From contig CM018682.1 in the NCBI GenBank assembly GCA_009363875.1, positions 66,362,031-66,426,030 of the forward strand: 64,000 nucleotides of DNA. Reading direction: 5' to 3'. The stretch comes from Mikania micrantha (taxonomy: Eukaryota; Streptophyta; Magnoliopsida; Asterales; Asteraceae). The position numbers were made by a program, and so were the translations under genes. Below the pieces are notes generated by a model, which saw nothing but the letters and a program-made list of their open reading frames with translations, had not been told where the DNA came from and made no database searches. Shown here in pieces: positions 1-9,210 of the stretch; position 1 is the stretch's first letter, and the number at the start of each line of letters is the position of its first letter.

Positions 1-596
1 GAACCAAACATTATGGTGAATCAATCAAGTTGTGAACATTTTTCAATGTAAACCTTAAGTGAAATTCTTAAGTGTTTTACATGACTAGTACTTACTAACT
101 TAGGTTAACAGGAAAGTGTAGAGCATACGTATGATTTAGTTCTACATGTTAACAACTGTTAGTAGGTGCACACATAACGCAATCATAGTTCAATCATGGA
201 ATCAATCATAGTTCAAGTTGATCAAAGATCATGGGATTCTTAATCAATGGAACACACTTGCAAATCAGTACAAACGTGTTGCCAAATGCTAGCAAGGGCA
301 TGATCGTGGTATATCGAAGCGATGGTGGGATGGCGTCTGGGCAGGCAGTTTGCTTGACCCTTTCGTATGCCCTATATATAAGCTATCTTCGGTATATCAG
401 GAAAGTGTCAGTGTGTAGGTTTGGTGGAGAGATCATGAGACATCGTACATATTCACATGATAAGTATGCAAATAAGTTGATAACTTATACGTGTACTGGA
501 TCATATTACAATTGAATGATAATACTAGTAGTATGGATATAGTACTGACCTTATCATGAAAATTCAATTGTATCCTTCCTCATTACTGACCCGCTT
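1..596 (+). repeat. 5' flank of element A: LTR-like piece joined directly to gag
   Basis: No gene is supported here; the short ORF at 231-515 has no recognisable domain. Bases 310-420 resemble the start of the element's own 3' LTR (3437-3515): both carry TATATCGAA, TGGTGGG, CCCTATATATA and then TTCGGT..CAGGA.AGTGT. This part therefore looks LTR-derived. No PBS of the TGGTATCAGAGC kind and no TGTGACA LTR end lies between this piece and gag at 597. A deletion probably removed the LTR end, PBS and leader. The exact breakpoint (about 420-600) cannot be fixed by eye. Confidence 0.5.
310..385 (+). promoter_or_regulatory. Recurring TGGTGGG...CCCTATATATA module, copy 1
   Basis: GATGGTGGGATGGC is followed about 35 bp later by GTATGCCCTATATATAAGC. 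The same module occurs at 3437, 22758, 48698, 56926 and 57169, in LTRs that otherwise differ. The TATA string could be a core promoter, but in A, D and the solo LTR a better TATA box followed by a CT-rich leader lies elsewhere, so its role is unknown. Confidence 0.5.
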
Positions 597-1958
597 GTGG
601 CCTCTATTCGTAGAATGCCTCGACGAGACCCTAATGCTGGGGGTTCGACAAGTGGTAATGATGATAAGATCAACAAGATTGCCCGAGCCATCGCTATACA
701 TATGAGAGATGTCATTCCGGGCATGGTCACTGATATCACCCAGAATCTTCGGGGGAGTACCAGTGACTCAGCGAACAATTCAAACACCAATCATTCAGGA
801 ACTGCTAACTTCACATTCAAGCAGTTCAACGATGCTAAGCCTCCTAAGTACTCTGGTACAGAGGGAGCTACCGGTCTACTGCAATGGCTGGAGAGCATCG
901 AGGATATTCTTGACTTTACAGGATGTCCTGAAAATCTGAAAGCCAAAATGGCCTCAAGCGCTTTTCACAAAGGCGCGCTCACCTGGTGGAATTCTGAGAA
1001 GAACACCAGAGGACGTGAAGTCGCCTTAGCATTTCCATGGGACGGTTTCAAGAACTTGCTTGTGGAAAAGTTCTGTCCACGTCATGAACTGAAGAAACTC
1101 GAGGTGGAGATGTGGAATCTGGTGCAGAATAGTGGAGAGAACGCGAAGTATACAACTCGATTCCATGAGTTGTGCATTCTGGTGCCCCATTTGGTTACTC
1201 CTCTATCCCGCAGGATAGAGAAATATATTGAAGGCTTACCTCTGGTTGTTAGAGGAACTGTTATGGGGAACAACCCCACTACTTTGGAAGCCGCTATTCA
1301 ACTTGGTGCTACTCTTACTGAAGAGTATGTAAAATCTGGTGTGCTCAACCGAAAGGGATTCAAGAGAGCACTGATTGAAGAAGGCAAGAAGCCTGAACAG
1401 CACCACCACAAGAAGAAGAAGCAGAAGACGATCAGGAACTTTGCAGCCCTGACTACAGCTACACCCACTCATGCTACACCTATTACTGCTATGCCACAAC
1501 CTGCTAATGCCAGAAAGTCTTATACTGGCACATTTCCACTTTGCACCAAATGCCAATATCATCATCTACCCAACACACCATGCAAGAAGTGTCTCAAGTG
1601 TGGACGAATGGGACACTTTGCAGCTACATGTAGATCTGCTCATCTTGCTGCTGCAACAACTGCTACCACAACTCCTACTGCTACCGGTGGAAGGGCCTGT
1701 TATAATTGTGGAGCAGAGGGACACTTTAGAAATCAGTGTCCAAAACTCAACAACACTACTGCTACTGCTCGTGCCTTTGTTATCGGAGCTACCGAAGCAC
1801 GCGAGGAGCCGGCAGTCGTCACGGGTACATTTCTCATCAATGGTCATTATATTTCTGTCATATTTGATACTGGTGCTGATAAAAGCTTTATCTCTGCTCA
1901 TACTGCTTCTTTGCTTAACACACAACCATCTATACTTACTGCTCCCTATACCGTATAA
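597..1958 (+). pseudogene. gag-pr: Element A gag and protease (Ty3/gypsy, Tekay-like), ends at one premature stop
   Basis: 453 codons. Residues about 80-210 are the gypsy-type capsid region (GATGLLQWLESIEDIL, LTWWNSEK, FKNLLVEKFCPRHE). The nucleocapsid region has CCHC zinc knuckles CLKCGRMGHFAATC and CYNCGAEGHFRNQC, preceded by a Cys/His stretch (CTKCQYHH). The aspartic protease motif FDTGADKSF is at about residue 422. Gag would form the particle and the protease would cleave the polyprotein. The frame ends at TAA 1956-1958 and continues in the same frame as RT, so one base change probably interrupts a gag-pol fusion. Met at 597 or the MPRRDP Met at 615 could be the start; the second fits other gags that begin MxPRR. 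The element is cytoplasmic and copied by reverse transcription when active. Confidence 0.85.
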
Positions 1959-3212
1959 GTAGCTGATGGTAACACCATACTTGTAGATTCTATAATACAT
2001 GGTTGTGAATTAAGATTGAACGACCATTCTTTCCTTATCGATCTCATTCCTATGACACTTGGAAGTTTCGAAGTTGTAGTAGGAATGGATTGGTTATCCA
2101 AAAATCATGCCGAAATCGTATGCTCGGAGAAACTTATTCGAATTCCTTTACCGTCCGGCAAAACGATGAGAATCTATGGCGAGAAACCCTGCCGCGAATT
2201 GAAGATTGTGTCGTGCATCAAGGCTAGAAAGTACTTGAGGAAGAAATACTTTGCATTCCTAGCTCACGTGGTAGAGAAGAAACCTGAGAAGAAGACAGTT
2301 GCAGACATTCCAATTATCAGAGATTATCCTGACGTATTCCCAGAAGACTTGCCTGGACTACCACCAGTCCGACAAGTGGAATTTAGAATCGATCTCGTCC
2401 CTGGAGCAAACCCAGTGGCGAAGTCACCGTATCGATTAGCACCGTCTGAGATGCAAGAACTGTCTAGTCAGCTTCAAGAACTTTTAGACAAAGGTTTCAT
2501 AAGACCGAGTTTCTCTCCATGGGGAGCTCCGGTTCTCTTTTTCAAGAAGAAAGATGGTTCGTTTCGTATGTGCATCGATTATCGTGAGTTAAACAAGTTG
2601 ACAATCAAGAACATATATCCTCTACCCAGGATCGATGATCTGTTTGATCAATTACAGGGAGCAACTTGCTTCTCTAAGATTGATTTACGATCCGGGTATC
2701 ATCAGTTAAGAGTAAATGATGAGGATATACCAAAGACTGCATTTAGGACTCGATATGGACACTATGAGTTTGTGGTTATGCCATTTGGGCTGACCAATGC
2801 ACCCGCAGTGTTCATGGACTTGATGAACCGAGTCTGCAGGCCATACTTGGATCAGTTTGTTATTGTCTTCATTGACGATATATTGATTTATTCCAAGTCG
2901 GAACAAGAGCACGAGGATCATTTGAGGAAAGTCTTCATTGACGATACTTTTCATGTATCAAATCTTAAGAAATGCTTAGCGGATCATGATGTTCAGATTC
3001 CACTGGAAGACATACAGATTCAGAACAACATGCAATTCATAGAACGTCCGGTTGAAATCATGGATCATGGGGTCAAGAAACTTAAACGCAGCCGTATCCC
3101 GATCATAAAGGTACGATGGGAGGGCAAACGCGGTGCTGAGTTCACCTGGGAACGTGAAGACCAGATGAAGCTTAAGTACCCTCATCTTTTTACAGTATCT
3201 TCGGCTAGTTAA
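1959..3212 (+). pseudogene. pol: Element A pol: protease end, RT, then chromodomain; RNase H and integrase deleted
   Basis: In frame with gag after the TAA. Protease C-terminus (GSFEVVVGMDWLSKNHAEIVC), linker (DYPDVFPEDLPGLPP), RT fingers and palm (FRMCIDYRELNKLT, FSKIDLRSGYHQLR) and the catalytic box VFIDDILIYSK at about 2866. After EDHLRKVF the protein jumps to DTFHVSNLKKCL, then LKRSRIPIIKVRWEGKRG and FTWEREDQMKLKYPHLF, the C-terminal chromodomain that targets chromovirus integrases to chromatin. About 2.5 kb expected for RT connection, RNase H and integrase core is absent, yet the frame is kept. The product could not integrate by itself. The stop is followed by a polypurine tract and the 3' LTR. 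Confidence 0.85.
2865..2946 (+). repeat. 16-bp direct repeat at the RT/chromodomain deletion junction
   Basis: GTCTTCATTGACGATA occurs at 2865-2880 (encoding the RT VFIDD box) and exactly again at 2931-2946, where RT sequence switches to chromodomain sequence. The second copy looks like filler DNA copied from the first during repair of the deletion. Confidence 0.85.
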
Positions 3213-3234
3213 TTTCGGGACGAAATTCCCTTAA

Positions 3235-3245
3235 CTAGGGGAGAC
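3235..3245 (+). other. Polypurine tract of element A
   Basis: CTAGGGGAGAC lies directly before the TGTAAC start of the 3' LTR. This is the usual place and purine-rich composition of the plus-strand primer of gypsy elements. Confidence 0.75.
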
Positions 3246-3436
3246 TGTAACATTTGTACATTTAGTCATGGTAGTCGTAAACAGTGTTAGAAACAGGGTG
3301 TCCATGTTCAGTCAGTCAATGTGAATCATGTGTTCATTATGTGCTTGTGTGTTAGAATCTTTATTATTTAACAACAAGTATGTATTATTTATTTACAGTC
3401 GAGTTCACTAGGCAAGAACAGTATTGTGTTATATCG

Positions 3437-3475
3437 AAACAGTGGTGGGCAGCGAGAGTGAGCCCTATATATATA
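3437..3475 (+). promoter_or_regulatory. Recurring TGGTGGG...CCCTATATATA module, copy 2
   Basis: CAGTGGTGGGCAGC is followed by GAGCCCTATATATATACTG. It is shorter than copy 1 and lies about 190 bp inside the LTR, near its 5' end. In D and the solo LTR the module instead lies 0.5-0.8 kb from the 3' end. Confidence 0.5.
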
Positions 3476-3886
3476 CTGCGTTCGGTGTAACAGGATAGTG
3501 TTGGTGCGTAGTGTTAAGACGAATATTATGACAATTAATTAATTCAACAAGAATCGTAATACGTAAGCGAGACTGAGTATAGTTATGGGTGACGATCCAT
3601 AATGATACGAATGTTGAACTTATAATTATGATTAAACGACTTTAAATAATTAATACGATCGAAAAACGTACGCGATTGCGGGTATACACGTAATTGTGAG
3701 TGTTTAACGATCTGACAACGCACGAAGAGTAAAAATAATTAAATTAATTATTTTATATTTTTACAATTTTGAAACTCATCATTTTAATGAGTTTAATAAC
3801 TATTTTAATTAAAAGCCGCGTAAAATACGCGTTACGTTCCGGAAACGCGAACCGAGCGACCGAAACGAACCCGAATACCACCCGGG

Positions 3887-3980
3887 CTATAAAAGCCTTG
3901 AACAAGGCTATTTTCCTCATAAATGCAGCCAACAACCACTTCTCTCTCTATATTTTCGTTCTACCCTCTCTCTCTCTAGA
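3887..3980 (+). promoter_or_regulatory. Likely LTR promoter: TATA box and CT-rich start
   Basis: CTATAAAAGC at 3887-3896 is followed about 50 bp later by CTTCTCTCTCTAT and CCCTCTCTCTCTCTAG. The upstream block (GGAAACGCGAACCGAGC, CGAACCCGAATACC) aligns with the solo LTR (minus strand, about 60020-60090), where it precedes GGGTATATAAACACC and again a CTCTCTCT run. Conservation of this unit in two LTRs supports a pol II core promoter, giving U3 of about 0.65 kb and a very long R-U5. Confidence 0.65.
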
Positions 3981-4290
3981 AAACCAACTTTAAACGCTCG
4001 TATCTCGCTCGTTTCTCAACGGAATTCAGTGTTCTTGGTGTCTACGCGAAGCTCTCAACGACTACTACAAGAAAGTACAAAGGATCTGAAGGTTTATCCA
4101 CAGAATCTCTAGGTATTGATGCTTGAATAATCACGAATTTAGGGTTTTCTTGTGTGTGTTGTTGAAACCCGACCCTTAGCCGGTTATTTTCTCTTCATTT
4201 CGAAACAACAAGTACTCGATCGTGGATCTGGGTCAATAGCATGGGGTGTACAGAGCTGGAACCACTTGTTTTCGAGGATGATGATGATAG

Positions 4291-4858
4291 AAGGTACAGG
4301 TTCGTTTGAAGGTTTCATGGACGAACCTTCCTCAGCACTTAGACGAACCCTAAGTGGGTGTTCACGAGCCTGTCTGGTTCGTTGACCCTCAGCCGAACCC
4401 TTAGGGGGATCTCACGAACCATCATCATACACGAACCTTCAGGATGTTACCGAATCTTCATCAGCCTCGCCAGCCGAACCATGCACGACCCACGAACTAT
4501 AGACGAACCAGGAACCTGTGTGTTGCATTCAAAAATGTCGAACCTTTGATGAGCCACGAACCCTGCATGGTTCGTGGCATAACTAGCCGAACCCTAGGAG
4601 GACAAACGAACCATCTGCACATTGCCGAACCATATCTTGGCGAACCAACATTAGAAACGAACCTATGGTTCGTGGGACACCTGGACCGAACCCTAAAGCT
4701 TCCGGAAACGAACCCTTGCGAACCTATCAACACCTAAGAACCACGAACCTTGCATGCACACTATAGAGCCGAACCATGTTGAATTCTTGACCGAACCCTA
4801 GTGGCTTGAGATTGACCGGCGAACCTAACCCTTGAACCTAAAAGGTTCGCTGCCTAAG
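4291..4858 (+). repeat. CGAACC-word array in A LTR leader
   Basis: By eye there are 21 CGAACC and 5 GGTTCG words in about 570 bp, irregularly spaced 15-45 bp apart with unrelated DNA between. It is not a simple tandem repeat. The same word fills 59195-59605 of the solo LTR at the homologous position and recurs in non-coding parts of copia-1. Confidence 0.8.
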
Positions 4859-4863
4859 GATGC

Positions 4864-5165
4864 AGCCCACAAGCCTTTCGGCCCAAACCAAACATACTTG
4901 GCCCAATTTGATTCCATTCGGCCCATGTTATCCCATTTGAGTCACATAGTAGCATCCGGCCCACATTATATCAAGTTCAATAGTATCTTGGCCCAATAGT
5001 TCACATAGGTGGCCCACGACATCCCATTCGGTCCAATTCAATTCCATTTGGCCCAACATGATCCTTGGTGTCTTACATGGCCCATATATATATTGGTTGG
5101 CCCAACACCACATTCAATTGGTTTATGGTTAACCTAAGTGGCCCATGGACTTTGCCTAAAGCCCA
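4864..5165 (+). repeat. GGCCCA-word array in A LTR leader
   Basis: Ten GGCCCA words at irregular intervals, right after the CGAACC array. The solo LTR has the complementary GGGCC-rich block at 58730-59120 in the matching place. TGGGCC/GGCCCA is the core of plant site II (TCP-factor) elements, which is known promoter biology; use here is inference. Confidence 0.7.
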
Positions 5166-5656
5166 CCATGATTTCATGGGCTTAAGGCCTATTGTTGGCC
5201 ACAACTCAAAGTAATTGTAATTTGATCTCATTAGGTTTAAGTTTATAACTTAACCTAAATGTGGGATCAAGTCACAATCTCAAAGACTTAAAACGCTTGA
5301 ACATATCTATACATATTCATGTTAATCAATGATGTATCAATGGTTTATCAAACTCTTAAACACATGTGATGTTGTACAAACAAGTTTGTGCATAAAAGGA
5401 CATCACACATCATTTTCATGGATCCATGATCAAACAAGTAATTCAAACATGACTTTCAAATTCATACAACACTTTCAAACATGAGAACATGTATTCAAGG
5501 TTAATCAAGTTCAAGAGAACACAAGTCAATCAACGAATCAAGGTCTATACAATTATAAATCTTATATCTTATGTATGATTACAATGATATAGGAACCAGT
5601 TAGAAGTCCTGTTTGCTACTTGCTATCTGTTTTAGTTCAGAGTCTACTGCAGACAG

Positions 5657-6718
5657 GTGAGAACATTAGCCCCTCTTTTACTGTTTTATAACTGTTTTGG
5701 GGTGGAACACGTGATCAAACCCTCTATTTACAATCGTATTTCATTATACAAGATTTGTGTACTCTTATAAACATTACAGGTTCATTGCACGAATCCAAGG
5801 GATTCATCAACTGTTTTAAAGAAATTGTCAACTGTTTTAAAGGAATTTTCAACTATTAAACTCTTTTCCTTAAAAAGGTTTTATAAAGGCTCCTTGAACT
5901 GTTTTATAACAGATTTACTCCAATGTTTTTATAAATGATAAACACTTTTAAACAATGGATTTTATAAACTCTTTTGTTATAAACCTTGTTATTATACAAG
6001 GTCACCATTTCATGGTATTCAAATCAAGAGGTTCATTTCATGGTATTCAAATCAAGAGGTTCAATTCATGGTATTCAAATCAAGGGATTCATTTCATGTA
6101 TTCAAATCAAGGGGTTCATTACATGGTATTCAAATCAAAGGATTCATTTCATGTTAATCAAATCAAAGGATTCATTTTATGGTATTCAAAACAAAGGATT
6201 TAATCCATGGGATTAAATCAAGGTTTTCAATTCATGTTATCAAATAAGGCATTAACACGCTAGTTTAAAGTAAGGTTCATAAACATGGTGTCCATTGTTG
6301 TAAACAAACTTGTAAACGCATCAAGTATCATATTCATTAACGTTAGTACTGGGTGATCACAACAAGGGAAAGCGGACACATTGGTTCTTATCCAGGATGG
6401 AGTTAGCTTTTAAATTTGTTTTAAAAGCTAACTGCAGGTCTGGTGTCATTATGGTTTTCAAAATTGCTGATACATTATCTAACTCCAAATGTGGTTTGGG
6501 ACTTGATATTATATGTTGGCTTTCGTGCGAACAGTGATTGGACTCTTTACACTCATTTTCTTACTTGATGTTAGTTTGGGTTGCAGCTCATCCATGTGAA
6601 TCATTTATTACTTTAACATACCTATGCCTTATATCACATATTCATGATTTCATATGTTAAAACCTATTGTTCTCACCAACTACTTCTGTAGTTGACAGTT
6701 ACTTTTCACGTGTTTCAG
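5657..6718 (+). other. Predicted intron in A LTR (1062 bp)
   Basis: Donor GACAG|GTGAGAACATTAGCCCC and acceptor CACGTGTTTCAG|GT. Upstream of the acceptor is CTCACCAAC...GTTGACAG, matching CTCACCARC...GTGYTGAC in the D, solo and C LTRs, with TTGAC/CTGAC as a plausible branch point. Homologous donors and acceptors exist in the other long LTRs. Confidence 0.6.
6001..6240 (+). repeat. 28-bp tandem array inside the A LTR intron
   Basis: About eight units of the type CATGGTATTCAAATCAAG + GGTTCATTT. CATG starts at 6011, 6039, 6067, 6095, 6122, 6150 and 6178, giving a 27-28 bp period. Open frames across it (5955-6216) are repeat artefacts. Confidence 0.9.
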
Positions 6719-7327
6719 GTAATCAGGTTTAAGACTTTCTCTGGGACAACTAAGGGGACCATTCTAAGATAGAACAAGATGAAGAAACATGCTAGGATGG
6801 ATTAGAAACACACTAAATCCTAATTGTTTAATTTTCTTGTTTGAAGTCTTATTTTGTAAACTATATTTTGGGTCTGTAGTTGTCTTTCTTTTGGTAGATA
6901 GATTGTCTGTAACTAAACAATTGTCTTAACATTATGAAACATAGTAATCCGTTGTGGTTGTTCTTATTCAATACTTGTGCATGATTCAACTGTTCATACG
7001 TCACCGTGCCGTGGATTCCGCACGCGGCGCAGGGGTGTGACAAGAAGTACATAGACAAGTAAAAGCTGGCTGTGGTTAAATCTCAAAAACAAAAAAGTGT
7101 TTTATTTTCCATTGAAAAAAAACATATCTTTACTATTCATTACCCATTCTAATTTTAAAATATCTATCTAATATCGCAACTTTTTGTTGAGTTAAAATAT
7201 ATTTAACATAAAACATCATTACGTTCACATGATCCAAAACCTTGTCACAAAAACATCATTAACATCATCATCATACATCCACTGTCATTAACATGAACAG
7301 TGGGCTTATGCCGGCACAAGGCTCCAT

Positions 7328-7497
7328 ACTCTGTTATTGTCAGGTTGACTCTCATACCCTGTTATAGTCTGGTTGATTCGTCAGGTTGACTTTCATACCC
7401 TGTTATAATCTGGTTGATTCGTCAGGTTGACTCTCATACCCTTTTATAGTCAGGTTGACTTTCATACCCTGTTATAGTCAGGTTGACTTTCATACTT
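7328..7497. repeat. CAGGTTGACTTTCATACCC tandem repeats
   Basis: CAGGTTGAC starts at 7341, 7382, 7423, 7451 and 7479, giving spacings of 41, 41, 28 and 28 bp. The longer ones contain a partial extra unit (CTGGTTGATTCG). Confidence 0.85.
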
Positions 7498-8519
7498 ACC
7501 CAGTACAAATACTGGAGCATCGTTCATACATATCCCATAACAAGTATGGAAACATCATCCATTCATCATACATTATATACTAGCATCATATCATCATGGC
7601 ATCACAAACGTGTCATCCTAGCATCATATACATGTCATGCTAGCATCATCATCAAATCATAACATCATGGCATCATACACATATCATACTAGCATCATCA
7701 TCATAACATCATACTTTCATCCTAGCAACCTAGGATTTGCATCGTAACATCCTATAACGATCATCATAGTTATCATCATAATAGCATGTCATCATCCTTC
7801 TCATCATCATAATTCATTAATCATGTATTCATTATACATAACCTATTCTCATGCATATTTCATCATACATCAAGCACTCATCATCATATCATAGGCACAT
7901 AGCATCATAAACATCTTCACAGCATGTATGTTAGCCCAAAACATAAGTACACGCAAAGTGTTGAAATAGGGCATCTAGAACTCACCTAACAGTACAATAG
8001 CTCTTATCCCCTTAGCCAAACTCCCTTAGCTAAGACTCAAGAACCTACACCATTACATCGTCTCATTACATTACATTACCAAGGGAATTTCAGTAAGTTG
8101 AGTACACTAAGTTGAGTACTCTAAGTTGAGTACTCTAAGTGAAGTTCACGAACTCGAGTACTCGTCTTTTCTTCATAAAATATCTTAGAAATCTATCCAA
8201 GACTTTGGGGAGTTAGTTCTAGGTCCCTTATGACCTTACTAACATATCGGAAGCAAAAAGGAACAAACTTTCTGCATAAAGGCGTGACCTTTATGCATGT
8301 TTTCCCTTTTGTCTAAAAATCGAAACTTTCATGCATCAAACCCTTACTTGGTGTTAGATGATCCTTTCTGTACCTTTCCTTGTGTTTCGTCCTTCGTTTG
8401 GCCGATCAAAAGTCGTTTCTTGAAATTCTCGAACCTGCTCTCTTCGAGTTCTTGAGAGAGAATGCTTCCAACCAAAGGTTAGCACGTTTCCCAAGGCACT
8501 CATATATATAGGCAAGGTT

Positions 8520-8760
8520 CACGAAAATGGAGTACATGAAGTGAAGTTCACGAAATTGAGTACCCTAAGTGGAGTTCACGAAATTGAGTACACTAAGTAA
8601 AGTTCTCTAAGTTGAGTACACTAAGTGAAGTTCACTAAGTTGAGTACACTAAGTGAAGTTCTATAAGTTGAGTACACTAATGAAGTTCACTAACTTGAGT
8701 ACACTAAGTGAAGTTCACTAAGTGAGTACACTAAGTGAAGTTCACGAAAATGGAGTTAGT
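8520..8760. repeat. 28-bp tandem array in LTR G
   Basis: GAGTACACTAAGTGAAGTTC units repeat with a period close to 28 bp, with some shortened units and base changes. A smaller cluster of the same word is at 8090-8165. Confidence 0.85.
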
Positions 8761-8878
8761 GTACTTCCAATTTTGTGATCTTTTGTTTGGTTGGTTTTTC
8801 ATCTATTTTCGGCAAGTAAATTATCCGTTACCCATTCGTAAGTTCAAATAATTTGTATAGAAAATTCGGGGTGTTACA

Positions 8879-9210
8879 ACTTTCCGATTTGATTTCCTAA
8901 TTATCAGACATCATTCAGAACGTTAAACCCACAAATATATTCGTGCTAATCAACACCCACACGAATACACCGTGGGTTTAATATTCACTTAACGACATCT
9001 ATTATTGTTTTGTTCCGTACAATCTCACACATGTTTATGCATAATATAATCTTAACTAACATTCACATAACAGTTTTGTGTTGTCAGATATGTTTCTCAC
9101 TGTTAAGCATCAAATGATAATAGTACACATGTAATACACATAGTTCGTGCCTGAGCTACTGTGCAAGGAGCTGTTCCGATTACGGTTCCGGCACTGATGT
9201 TTCAATATTT
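8879..9210 (-). repeat. Fragment H of a D-type LTR 5' end
   Basis: The sequence from ACTTTCCGATTTGATT to CCGGCACTGATGTTTCA aligns along its length with 25333-25702, the 5' end of the D LTR on the minus strand, and with the end of the solo LTR (60420-60806). It abuts LTR G exactly at 8878/8879. G may therefore have inserted into H, but the rest of H is not found on the other side. Confidence 0.7.

Larger units (their letters stand above)
3246..7042 (+). repeat. 3' LTR of element A (3797 bp, TGTAAC...GTGTGACA)
   Basis: The left edge is fixed by the polypurine tract and TGTAAC. The right edge is GGGGTGTGACA, the same ending seen in the solo and C- LTRs. Internal order: module copy 2 (3437), TATA box (3887) with CT-rich start, CGAACC array (4291-4858), GGCCCA array (4864-5165), 5' splice-like site (5657), 28-bp tandem array (about 6001-6240), 3' splice-like site (6718), terminal 320 bp. 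The short ORFs through 4152-4737 are by-products of the stop-free CGAACC word. 3515-3880, 5200-5650 and 6240-6700 hold no other feature I can name. Confidence 0.8.
7043..8878 (-). repeat. LTR G (minus), 5' end at 8878; repeat-rich
   Basis: Read on the minus strand it starts TGTAACACCCCG at 8878, has a TATA string (CCTATATATATGAG, about 8505-8520) and a perfect 5' splice site TTAG|GTGAGT at 7985 like the other long LTRs. The 3' edge is unclear; TGTCACA at 7242 is one candidate, and the A-LTR end at 7042 is the limit. It holds three repeat zones: 8520-8760 and 8090-8165 (28-bp AGTTGAGTACACTAAGTGA type), 7555-7915 (CATCAT-rich) and 7328-7497 (CAGGTTGAC type). No ORF of interest. Confidence 0.55.

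Noticed and set aside
4152..4737. Overlapping open frames on both strands
   Set aside because: They lie in the CGAACC array; the word and its complement contain no stop codon, so frames stay open by composition. No domain and no conservation in the solo LTR.
6001..6240. CRISPR-like or coding repeat (frames at 5955-6216)
   Set aside because: Contiguous 28-bp tandem repeat within an LTR; the peptide is only a translation of the repeat.
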